DNA of 64,000 nucleotides from Trebouxia sp. TZW2008. Its lineage: Eukaryota > Chlorophyta > Trebouxiophyceae > Trebouxiales > Trebouxiaceae. A program made the position numbers and the translations under genes. Below the pieces are notes generated by a model. The model saw only the letters and a program-made list of their open reading frames with translations, was not told where the DNA came from and did no database searches. Numbering within the stretch: position 1 is the first letter of the stretch; each line of letters opens with the position of its first letter. The stretch is from assembly GCA_002118135.1 (NCBI GenBank), contig BDIU01000010.1, positions 62,001-126,000 of the forward strand. Reading direction: 5' to 3'. Shown here one piece after another: positions 1-10,839 of this stretch.

Positions 1-522
1 CTGATTTTTGTCAGGCAGGTGTTTCTGTGCGCAATGCACATTGTACAGTGGCCCACACTCAAGTGGTTATGTCCAGTGTACATGAGCATGTTTGGACAAT
101 ACCAGTGTGTACGTGCTGACAATCCCCTGGGCCTCAATTGGCTTGACCTAGAAGAGTATGAGGGCACACACAATTTGATTGCAGCTTTGTTTCAGAGTCT
201 CCCCACAGCTGTGCTCAACTCTATCTTGTTGGCTTTAGGCAACAAACCCAGTCATGGGGAGTTTTTATCCAATCAGCTGTTTATAGTTGCGTTTGTTGCT
301 TCAGCGCTGGCCATGTGGCGGAGTCTAGCAATGATACTGTGGAAAGCATACAGCACCACAGAGCCAGCTATCCAGTCTGCATGCAGTGTTGCTTTCGGTG
401 GCACATTGGCACCAGATCAAGTCAAGACAACACATGGCAATAGTAGTGTTGCATGCTTGGTTGACAGATATCAGTCATCAGGCTTGCAGACATTGGGTGC
501 TCCTGGCACTGGGACAGCGTAA
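1..522 (+). CDS. 3' end of a multi-pass membrane protein gene
   Basis: The frame is open from base 1 to the TAA at 520-522, so the gene starts left of the window. The exon boundary is uncertain because possible acceptors occur at bases 7-10 and near base 49. The product has two clear hydrophobic stretches, encoded roughly at 170-240 and 280-345, joined by a short polar loop. A polar Ser/Thr/Gly-rich tail of about 55 residues follows. The helix content and a Phe-Gln-Ser-Leu-Pro motif before a hydrophobic helix are reminiscent of XK-related or similar multi-pass proteins, but the match is too weak to assign. It could equally be an algal-specific membrane protein. Confidence 0.5.
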   Translation: MIFVRQVFLCAMHIVQWPTLKWLCPVYMSMFGQYQCVRADNPLGLNWLDLEEYEGTHNLIAALFQSLPTAVLNSILLALGNKPSHGEFLSNQLFIVAFVASALAMWRSLAMILWKAYSTTEPAIQSACSVAFGGTLAPDQVKTTHGNSSVACLVDRYQSSGLQTLGAPGTGTA

Positions 523-1249
523 ACCCAGCTTCTCATAGCACTGAGGTACATGTATAGCTTATGGTTGGTCTTTGAGACGGTGGCTGTAGCTTTGTCATTG
601 TGTCATGACCAGTCACTATAGTTAGTATTGGTACCATAGCATGTGTACGTCAGTGCTAGCCTTATGACGTTGTCATTCTTGAAATATGTTGTGCTTTGAT
701 CACAAATTGACACCGTACAAGTCCAAATATCAGACATGGCATTGCTATGATGATATTCGCATGACATGATTACATTGAAATTCACTGATTGAGCAAGCAC
801 TGATTGAATCAGCAACAACCTGCACAGCGGTTTGCATCTCCGCTCACGCGTTTTGTTTGCAAAGCTGTGAAGGGTAGGCTGTCGCAACACCTTGAGGCTA
901 TGGGCTTGGCGAAAATGTGAGAGCATGCCACCTTCATGCTGTGTCATGCACAGGTCATCAGACAGGCAGGCGGATTCTGAAATGACCTTCACGTACGAAA
1001 ACTCTCACCCACGGCACAACAGCTGCAAGCACGTTGACCCGAGCAGCACATCAAGAGCGCACACGCACCGTGCATCCCAGCTCTTGCAGCTTTTCACTGC
1101 TCGTCAGCTGTTCAATCAAAGGTCGCGTGATTGTTGTGATTCCAAGCGTGCTGTCAAGTTGGAGCTTTGCATCAGTATTGACTGGGAGCTCTTCAGGGTT
1201 GACCAAAGACTGTTCACTTAGCACCTGCAACAAGTTCGTTTGTTACAAC
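523..1249. other. intergenic stretch, probable 5' region of the next gene
   Basis: No gene is assigned on either strand. The stretch holds short open frames without recognisable domains and a mildly CpG-enriched patch at about 830-1080. A minus-strand interval at about 1062-1231 looks exon-like (TTGCAG acceptor, open frame, GTGCGT donor) but is not joined to anything recognisable. Confidence 0.4.
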
Positions 1250-2294
1250 ATGAGTCAACACTGCAGAGTCTACATCAAGCCTGATGCGGTTCCTGGTCAC
1301 GCCTACCAGGTAGGCAACTCGGTCAAAGTGACATCAGTGCTTCAAGTCAACAGTCGTGACATCGGTTTCGCAAAGCTTTGCCGCTGGCTGTACTTGACTT
1401 TCTGGGTGACCACTCCCTGAAGTTTTCCTTGCATTTGTGTACTGCTGCGCTTAATCGCTTCGACTCAGACGTGGCTGCCCGCCCTGCTTTGCATCGGATA
1501 CAACTCTTGTCCATCTGGCGTGCCCAAGGGCCTGCTGCTGAAAGACCATCAGAATTTGCAATAAATACTGTCCGCAAGCTCTGAGCGTATTTGTGGCACA
1601 CTCACCTGCTTCTTGACCTTTCTGCAGACTCCTTTGACATCAACTGCTGAACACAGCAAGGCAGCATACTTTGAAGCCGCTGTGGACCAGGTAAGGCATA
1701 CTTACTCTTGTGCTGCAGCTCCCAGTTGCAATGTCACACACTAAGAGGATCTGCAAATCTTCTGACCTTGTCTCAGAGTGCCTACAGCCACTCACACTGA
1801 TGATGTCCTACAGGATTTCAGTCCTCTGGCTGAGAGTTACAAAGAGTGGAGCACTCAGCAGCACGAGAGGGACTCTGACCTTGTGGAACCTCTGGAGGGG
1901 CTGTGCGCCCTGAGCCAGGAGAATATGTACACAAGGTGGCAGATGGACGACAGGCCAGCCACAGTGTACACAAGTCAAGCCCATTCAAAGATCAAGAGCG
2001 TAATTGTCAAAGGGCCAATAAAGGTGCGCACTTATACCAGACCCTGCATCAGCATCTGCGTCACAGCTTTTGCCCACATCTCACTGACTCCTGTCACTGC
2101 AGATGTCACATGCCATGCTGCAGCTATGTCGCTATGACTGAAATTGACTGGGACCTAGTCACCTCAAATCATGCATGCTTTGCTTGCTGGTACACAAAGT
2201 CATGAAGCTTATAGCAAATCAGCAACCCACAACCAGACAAGATTGGCTTGCTTGCAGGCGTTGACAACTGAGGATAGTGTAGACGACGACGACG

Positions 2295-2343
<49 letters not shown>

Positions 2344-5300
2344 GCAGGTGGTCCTGGCTAGCGACAGTCCTGTTGTTGAGGTGAGCATGTTCAACACTCA
2401 GCGCTCTTTCCAGAATCCTGTGTTGTGTGTGCCTAAGCCCAATATCCTTGCAGAATTACAAACACTGACGGCTCAGAAGCTGTAGCAGCATCATTGCACC
2501 AATTATAGTCAGTGCCTTTTGGTGGGCATTCTGAGCACCAAAGATGCCACAGGTGAAGGTACAGGGCGTTCTATTCTATATTGTGTCCACTATTCACAGC
2601 TTCTCAGTTGCTGGTCCTACAGCATTTGCACATGACTCTGAAGCGTATTGTGAATGTTCCCATCATGCACAAATATGCTTATGTCTGCACTTCTTGAAGG
2701 ACTTGACGGCACAGATGTAAGCTGACAGGGCGGCTGCAATCCATTTTGCACATGAATCTGCCAGTAAGACTCAAGCTGTGTCATGTCTGCAGCATGTGAT
2801 GCAGCTGGGCTGCAGCATTCACAGGCTCGGGCAGATGCTGCCACCGCTGCATGTATTCAAGCTGTGTATTGCCGTGTTGTGGACACTGATTCCTTGTCAC
2901 GTGTGCAGTACTACACAGGGGACTTCAAGGCCCAGCTGCAGCAGGCAAAGCTTCAGGCAGGCGCTGCCACTGCTGCCTTGACCCAAATGAACGCTGACAA
3001 GGCCACAGCCATCCAACCTGTGCATAATTTTGCGACTGCCAACAAACTTTTGTTGTTTCTGCAGCATGTGGTGGAGTCGGACGCCTAGCTGCAGCAGGCA
3101 ATGGCTGAGGCGAGTGCTGCCACCGCTGCCTTGGTCCAAATGGAGGCTGACAGAGTGGCTGAGATCCAGAACATTAAGGAGGCTAGCAAGGCCAAGGAGG
3201 ACGACTTCAAGGCTCAACTGTCGTACTTCCAAGACCTGCTGGATCAGGTACTGCAATGTGCACAAAGTTGATTCGCGCATGAAAAGCTGGTGGGAATGTG
3301 TCAATGCGTGTGTGCTGCTTGTTTGGAAGCCGTAGCAGGACCCCAAGAGCCAGCTCACAACCACACTTTTGGACACATGCTGGCTTACGTAGACTACTCT
3401 ATACAACGTGTGTAGCCAGGTCTGCTTAAGCTGATTGATTGTGGCTAGACTGCAGGCAGACTTTATGCTGGATGACACTGTGAGAGGAGCCCTCCTGGAG
3501 AGTATCTTGATATCCCCTACCTGCACTGCTTTTGCACCACATGCTGGCTTCCGTACACTACTCTATACAACGTGTGTGGCCAGAATTGCATAATCTGACA
3601 GGGTGTGGCTGGAGTGCAGGCAGATCTGATGATGGACTCACCTGAGAGGCGAGCAGCCATGGAGGGCATCACAGATGAGTATGAGAGGCAGCTGAATGCT
3701 CTCAGAGAGGTAAGACCGCTTTCTCTGCATGGCCCCACCACTCCAGGGTTATTTGCTTATAGTTCTGTTGATTGGGCGATTCACTCCTCACTTGTCGCTC
3801 AACTTTTGTCGCTCAAACAGCAAGCAGCCGCTGCTCTACAGCATCTGTGAGGAATTATGGCATTATGGCAACAGTACTTTGACATCTGCGTAAAGCTTTT
3901 ATGCTTACATGGCAAAACGTAGCATGCGAGCTGTCCTCACACCCAAGTATGCTTGCCAAGCAATCGTGTGTTGCGCTGCGTAGCATGTCGATGGGTTGCC
4001 TTACATTGGAAAAATTGTGTGTTACTCAGTGAGTGAGTGCTGTTTGACATGCTGCTACAGGAAAGAGGCTTTGTCAGCTGGCAGCTGAAGAAGACTCAGA
4101 AAATGGCAGTTGAGGCTGAGAGCAGGGCAGTTGAGGCTGAGGGCAGGGCAGCTACAACCGAGGAGGCCCTGCTGCTGTACAAGAACATCAGCACAGCGGC
4201 TGCTATTGCTAACAGGCGCAACATGAGAGAGAGGATTCAAGCAACTGAAGAAGAGCTTCGCGGGGTGTGTAGCCTATGCTGAATTGCACTGCTTGGCTTG
4301 AGTGTGCTGCAAGATGCATAGCATGCACAGCAGGCAGACCTGCGGATTTGCATCACTGTCAGCATGAACATCAATACTACCAAAATTTTGCTTATATGCA
4401 TGCAGCTCTGAGTAGAGTTGGTCACAATTCGGCACAACCTTACTGGTGCAGTTAGTTTGGTGCTGTCTGCGCACATGCAGTGGCAAGCAGTGCGCAAGTT
4501 TTAAAATGTGCATGAGCAATTGTGACTCTTGTCAAGAGGCAATGCGCTTATGATGTGGATTGGGCAGCAGATCAGGTTTTGGCTTTGTGCTTGACACCAT
4601 GGTTTTGTTTGCAGGTGAATGCAGAGTTGGTCCTGTTGTAATTAGAAACAGTGCATTCATGGGCCCGAAACGACAACAAGTTCTGGCTTCTTTACTTGAC
4701 ACCATGATTTCAGGCATATGCACAGCTGGAAAGCCCAGGGCGGCAAGCAGCGCCGGAGGGCATTACTGAGAAGCTGAGGGACTTACTGTAATTACAGCAA
4801 TAGAGACAGTGCATCTATGATGCATTTCCAGCAGATCACATTTTGGCTTGTGCGTATCACACCGTGTTATTTCTTGTAGGTATATGCTCAGCTGGAGAGC
4901 CCTGAGAGGCAAGCGGCGCTGGAAGGCATTACTGAGAAGCTGGAGGAGCAGATCTCAACCCTGAGCTGGGTATGTACCCTATCCCTGCCCTTGTCCTCTC
5001 GCTCCCCTCTCTTTAACTCCAAACCCCTCCTGCAAGGCTCCTTTGCAGACCTGACCAGAAGACCAAAGATCATTATGATGACAAGCAGTGTATGCAAACA
5101 CATCTCAGCAATCTGTCCAAGCATGTGAAACTGCTTTGCAGGAAATGGCAGACTTGACAAGGCTGAAGGCATTTTGCTGCTCCTGTACGCACCTATCGGG
5201 GTTATGGAACCTCACTAGCAAGCATATCAACGGTAGCCTGTTCAAGATCCTGTTTACTTGACTTGAGTAGCCACCTCCTGATGGTGCCTGTAACTATTTG

Positions 5301-5922
5301 CAGGAAAAGGGAAATTTGATGAAAGGGCTGCAGGAGGCAGAGGGCAGGGCTCTTGCAGCTGAGGGCAGGGCAACTGCAGCTGAGGCAGCCCTGAGCATGT
5401 TCCAGGCGAAGGAGGGTCAGACCCTGGAGCAGCTGAAGGGCAGTGAGGCTGAGTGCAACCTCCTTCAGGCTCACATCAATGCACTGACTGCTGACCTGAA
5501 TGCAGCTGCAGAGCTGTCATACAAGGTCTGCCATCATACACAATGCAAGTGTAGTTTCGACTGTGCTGAATCATGTGCAGTCTTCAAAGCATGCATGGTC
5601 CAGGTCAATCTTTTGACTGCTGATCTGAACGCCACTGCCAACCTTGCCTATCAGGTCTATTGTGCTCTCATTGCACAAGCATCTGAGTGTGCTATCCACA
5701 TCAGTGCATTGACAGGCTCACATCAATGCGCTCACTGCTGACCTGAACGCAACTGCACAGCTGTCCTATCAGGTCTGCTGTCCTGTTGATACACAAGTGG
5801 GTTTGACTGTGCTGTGGTGTACGCTGCCATCAGACATTGCATGGGCAGCAATCATTGAGCTGTTACTCCCCAAATATGTAGTCAGCACACATCTGTGACT
5901 GAGTGAATGCGCGCGCGCGCGC

Positions 5923-5954
<32 letters not shown>

Positions 5955-8900
5955 CTTGCCCAGTGCTTTTCTCCTTTGACTAAGCAGGTGTGCTGACACT
6001 GTAGGGCAAAGAGAATCCCACCCCCGCTCCATTGTTACAGCCCATGGACACTTCCCTTTTCAAGTCCTCCACCAAGATTCCAGCCGTCTCCATCATCAGC
6101 TTCATTAATGTCTACTTCATCAAGCTCCACAGCTGGTAGCACTCCTGCCATCAGCCCTACCTTTGGTTTGCTTGGGAGGCTACTGATGCGCAACAGCCCT
6201 CAGCCCCAGAGCAGCAACAGCAAGAGCCTGGCCACCACCAGCTTCAGCCTGCCAGCTGTGGCCACCACTCCCAAGGCCATGGGGTTGATGTCCCCCTCAG
6301 CCGACCCTCCCTCAGTGGTCAGCAGTGGCGGCAATGTCCAGTCAGCTGTGGCAACCCCTCCCAAGGCCATGGGTGTGGTCTGCCCCTCTGCCTACCCTCC
6401 CTCAGTGGCCAGCAGTGGTGGCAGCTTCTGGCTGCGGGACCCAGCTGCCTCTGTGAAGGGCAGCATCAGTCCTATCGGCAGATCCAGAGCAGTTTTGACA
6501 CCCCACTCGCCATGTGAAGCGCAGTCTCCAATGAGCTTCCGCTTCCCAACTGCAGACATGACTTTGTAAACACCTGTGTGCTGTTTGTTGACTTTCCAGA
6601 CATCTTGTGTGCTGTGTTTCACCAGCCACAACTTGTGCTGCATTCTGCCAATGGTACAATTGAGTACGTGCATTTGTTGTTTGACAAGTCAGATTTGCAT
6701 CCTGGAAATTGCACAGCTATGTATGTGCACGTGTACAATTGTGATCATTTTGCCCTACATGCATGTGGCACAGCATCTCTTTTTTGCCACATGACCACAG
6801 TCAAGACTACATGAGCACTGCATACAGGTGTTTGCACACATTGACTACGTGTTGAATTAGCTTGCCGTTGATTGCAGGACGGCTTCTTTCGCCGTGCCAG
6901 GCCTGAGGGCACTTTCCTGAACAGCCCCAAGGGCACTTCCAAGTTCAGCCCTAAGCAGGCTGTTCCTACATCCACTGCCAGGAACGTCCCTTGCACCATT
7001 GCCAGCCCAACTTCAGCAAAGTCACCCATTCAGAGGTCATGGAGGGCTTCAACTCCATCATCTACATGTGCCGTGAGGGCCCTTGCCATCAGGAGCCCTG
7101 ACGCCAGCCCTCCAAGGCAGTCATTTGGCCTTACCACTAGGGCAATGCCCAGCCCTAGCCCTCTGAGTGGCCCTGCAAGGCACCTAGGGAGTGCCTCAAC
7201 ATCACCATTCTCTGGCCTGTTCAGGGAGGCCATTGCTTTTCCCACCCGCCTCCCACCAATGAACAACCGTGCCACTACCCCTCAGGTGTGATTTTGCTGA
7301 CAATGCCAGATCGTGATATGATTTTGCATGCTGCTTGGAGTTGAGCTGTATGCCAGTGATCCTATTGCAACATTGAGTACGAAAGGTTTGCAGTCTTGCT
7401 GTCACAGTCTTCATGCAGCAGCCTTTTGCATTGTCATGCATGATGCAAGGCATGTGTTTCTGTCAGTACTGCTTAGCAACTATTGGCAGTGACTAGTTGG
7501 AACTAGCTGTCACAGACCCAGACCCACATGGCAATCTTGGTGCAGTCTTTGCCTGACAAAGCATTATATGCTTTGCTGACATTTAGGATCCAAGCTTCAA
7601 CCCTTGCACAAGCTTTTGGCCGATTTTCACACCTTTTGCCCCAATCTATCGTTTGATTCCAAACAAAGCTATGTCCCTTTCTCAAGTCAATTGTGCATAC
7701 TCACTCCACAGGTCAAGGATGGCCGTCCAATTCTCGTTTTTAGGGTTTATGCAACCCTAAATCCAATACTCGTTTTGATGAATACAGGTCACCACCATTC
7801 CCTCTGCCAGCCAGCTCCAGCCCCCACCAAGCCAGGTGTCAGTGCCAAGCGACAGGCCCACAGCTGCTGCTGATGTTGCCACTGCTACTGCCTCAATCAG
7901 ACGCTGGAGTGAGCCAAGTGCCTCGTTCTCATCGGCAGCATCAAGCCAGGCATTGGGAACAGTGCCCACCAGCAAGCCTACTGCTGGTTGTGCTGCTGCT
8001 TCAGCAAGGCGCTGGAGTGAGGCCAGTGCCTCTTCTTGTTTGGCTAGCAAGGCTGCTTCCAGTGTGTCTGCTGCGCCAAAGATCGCAGTCAAGACTACCA
8101 AGAAGCAGCAGGTGAGTCCAAATTCGCTTGGTGGATCTTTATGTGAATGTTGGGAGTGCATCAGAGTGAACTTCTGTTATTGTAGGCTGTGGTAAGGTGT
8201 CTTACACTCCTAGCTGCTTGCCTAAGACGCCTTTTTCACAATGGGCACAGCGCTTGCCTTTCAGGATCTGTCCAATGCATTGCTTGTCAACATTCATGGC
8301 CATATGTTCATAGACAACATCATTGCTGAGTTTCTTTTTGTGCAGGTTGTTAAATTCGCACAACCTTGGCCACATGTTCCCTCTGCGCTCCTTCAGAACC
8401 CAGCGGGCGTGATTGTTGAATCCGCAGATTACCTGTTGAAGCTTTCATTGCTGTTGCTACAGTTCAAAACACTTGTTGCTGGTGTCTCAAGGCATCCTGA
8501 GATGGTCTGCAAAGCATTGGGCTGTGTCCAGAGTGATGTCAGCACCCGACTGTCTAAACTCCTTAACAACATTGCAGGCAGCACAGAACAGCGTGGCCAA
8601 GAGGTTGGGCAAGCGCACCTCCCCCACCGCTTTCCTAGTACAGGCCACAGCAATATCATCTGGAGGCAAGTCTGCCAGCAGCAGGCGCAAGGCCTCAGTG
8701 AGCAGCGCTGCTCAGCGCACAGCCCTGGGGGATCTCACCAACAGCCCCCTGAGCAAGGACAGGTGGCCGAGCCCCTTCAAGGTGATCATCCTTCCAAGAC
8801 CCTTTCTGACCCACACCCCTGCCCCCCACCCCTGCCTTCACGTCTGAGGATGCAATTTCTCATGCAGCTGCATTAAGTTAGGTCTTGCAACATGGCTGCA

Positions 8901-9813
8901 TGAAAGCACAGTGTGCCCTTTTGTGCAGATTCCCGGCAGCTCATGGACCACTGTGATTTCTGTTGCATTGGTGTCCATCTAAACTGCATGGTCCAATGAT
9001 TGTTGCCTCAAAGATGCCAAACACCATCAAGTCAGCGGTAGGCGGTCAGTGTGATCACCTTTAAAAGCGTGTCATGCTGATTGTGGATTGCCTTTTGATC
9101 TGCAGGGTGCTTTGAGCAGCTCAAGCACTCAAGCCAGTCACAGCCCTCCAATATATGCCAATGCCATCAACAGCAAGCTCCCTTCAGAGAGCATTGCTGC
9201 AGATAATACAGCATTCCCAGGCTTTTGGGCAAGCACAGCACAGGCCAAGAGCCCAATGGCAACTATGCCCAAAGACATTGAGGTCTGCAGTGTTTTCACT
9301 GCCAGATCTTGGCTAGGCAATGGCAGACCCAGTATGTCACCCACCGCAGCTGTTTCCCCCTCACAGCTTGCAATGCCACTTACGACCACAGACAGTGACA
9401 GCAGCTTCGTCACAGACGTGACCAAGCAGAACCCCCACAGCATCCCAGGCAAAGCCAGCAGGGTGCAGACAGACTCGAGCTCTTTCTCTTCAGGGCAACT
9501 GACCACTTCCAGGTCAGAGACTGCAGCACATGTGCCTGCCACAGCTGAGCAGGACATGGGCAGCTGTGGCAGCCACACTGAAGTGTTGACAGAGCAGGTA
9601 GATGGTCAAACCGCCGCATCGTCTCATGTAGACACTGAGCCCGCTGCAGAAGCGCAGCCAAGTGCAACAGCAGCAGAGCAGGCCAGTACAGAAGGAGTCA
9701 AGGGCCCAGTGAAGGGCAGGAAGAAGAAGCAGCTGCCACCTTCCAACATGATGACCAGGCAGAAGGCAGCCCAGCAGAAGCACATGCAGCGCCTGCAAGC
9801 TCAGCGCAGGTGA
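1250..9813 (+). CDS. large coiled-coil and Ser/Pro-rich protein with APC/C-type degron motifs
   Basis: A multi-exon gene I do not recognise as a known family. Supported exons are 1250-1309 (ATG, tentative start), 1628-1690, 1814-2023, 2258-2380, 2909 onward, 3089-3247, 3620-3709, 4061-4264, 4880-4969, 5304-5525, 5604-5654, 5716-5772, 6005-about 6565, 6878-7285, 7788-8111, 8578-8781 and 9106-9813 (stop). Nearly all are phase 0. The N-terminal half is acidic and helical and carries an Asp5-Asn15 run. The middle is Ala/Glu-rich coiled coil made of repeated exons. The C-terminal half is basic and Ser-Pro-rich with many SP sites, and ends in a Lys/Arg/Gln helix. An exact RxxLxxxxN destruction box lies at 8716-8742. 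A KEN motif at 6008-6016 is present only if phase 0 is kept there. The model is imperfect around 2380-2909 and 6005-6150, where frames conflict. A mitotic or spindle role is inference from motifs only. Confidence 0.55.
2282..2341 (+). repeat. GAC/AAC trinucleotide run encoding Asp5-Asn15
   Basis: Five GAC codons are followed by fifteen AAC codons, in frame inside a phase-0 exon (2258-2380) with a good TTGCAG acceptor and GTGAGC donor. This is a pure microsatellite in coding sequence and so likely length-variable. Confidence 0.85.
2909..4969 (+). repeat. duplicated coiled-coil exons of the left-hand gene
   Basis: Two families of repeated exon sequence are visible. The first pairs 2930-3005 with 3089-3170; both encode a Leu-Gln-Gln-Ala...Ala-Thr-Ala-Ala-Leu pattern. 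The second pairs 4712-4790 with 4880-4969, where both copies contain Gln-Leu-Glu-Ser-Pro...Gly-Ile-Thr-Glu-Lys-Leu; the first copy runs into a stop and lacks a donor. Exon 3620-3709 (Ser-Pro-Glu-Arg-Arg...Gly-Ile-Thr) and a broken copy at about 3452-3520 belong to the same series. Confidence 0.75.
5465..5772 (+). repeat. three tandem copies of a small coiled-coil exon
   Basis: Copies end at 5525, 5654 and 5772. Each encodes a Leu-Thr-Ala-Asp-Leu-Asn-Ala core and ends at a GTCTGC or GTCTAT donor in phase 0; the second and third have their own CAG acceptors. All three are open and could all be spliced in, adding one heptad-rich block each. Confidence 0.8.
5909..5954. repeat. GC/GT dinucleotide microsatellite
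   Basis: A (GC)n tract runs directly into (GT)n, in the intron just before the Ser/Pro-rich exon that begins at 6005. The alternating purine-pyrimidine run has Z-DNA potential. Confidence 0.9.
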
Positions 9814-10839
9814 GCCCAAACTGCTGATCAGCTCATGTGGCTGTATGTTTGCTCATGTTGTGGTGTATGCATGGGCATGCTGTCACTGCAGCCATGTTTC
9901 GTGCATTTCTGGATGAGCGCGGTATGATGTTTGGCTTGTTCCACTGCTGTCACCATGCATGAGCGGCCCACTGTATGCAGCTGTGTTCAGCACATTATTA
10001 CATGGCATTTGCTGCTGCATTCTTATTAGTGTTGCTGTTGTCAGGGCATCATGGCATGCAGACTCCACTGAAATCAAGACAAGCACTCAAAGTGGAAGGT
10101 TTTTGTGGATTGATGTTTGGGCTGCCTGCAGCTAAAATGCTGTTCTGCTTTGCAGGTCTTGACAAGGCGTGAGACAGGCTGTGCGACCCATTTGATGGCC
10201 GGATGCAGGCGCCCTATTGTTTGATGTGTGCATTCGCAAACCAACGACAGTGCACGTGATGTATGGTGTGTCTAGTCTGTGCATGATTGTTCCACCAGAC
10301 AGCACCATGCTGATGTTTGAAATTTGAAATGAATTGCTGTGACTTTGTCATTATGAGATACCAGTATGATCCCATGTGTAGCTAGTTGTCAGACAGGGCT
10401 GTATAGGTATTTTATTTGTAAGAACAGTCACATACTAAACAGGAAACCACACTGTACGAGTCCAGGTTGAGCAGACATTAGGTACTTTGGACCACATAGT
10501 TGAAGCTTCCAATGAAAACACTGGCTGTGTACGTAATGAGAGGCGCTCGTTTGGTGCAATGAGTGTGGTCGTAGTACCTGCTGAGGCAGCACTACCTTTT
10601 CATAAAGCAGCACCAAGCGTGGCAATAAATGCATGTCAGAGGAGCATGATGCATGCGCATGCCAGGGATTTATAAATTATTACATCAATAATTACATCAA
10701 AGTTGATAGCCTTCTAGATCTGTGCAGCCTGTGATTGAGGACATATGTGCGTGCAAGTCTCAAGATTTCAGAACAGATGGCTAGCAACACTGTACATGCA
10801 TTAGCTGCATCAAGTCAAGGGGGCAAAGATTGTGGTGAT
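9814..10839. other. convergent intergenic region
   Basis: This lies between the stop codons of the left-hand coiled-coil gene (+) and epsilon-tubulin (-), so it holds both 3' UTRs. I see no coding exon, RNA gene or mobile element. It is AT-richer towards 10300-10730, as expected for a shared 3' region. Confidence 0.5.

Noticed and set aside
2209..2397. Poly-leucine open frame on the minus strand
   Set aside because: It is only the complement of the AAC codon run in a supported plus-strand exon.
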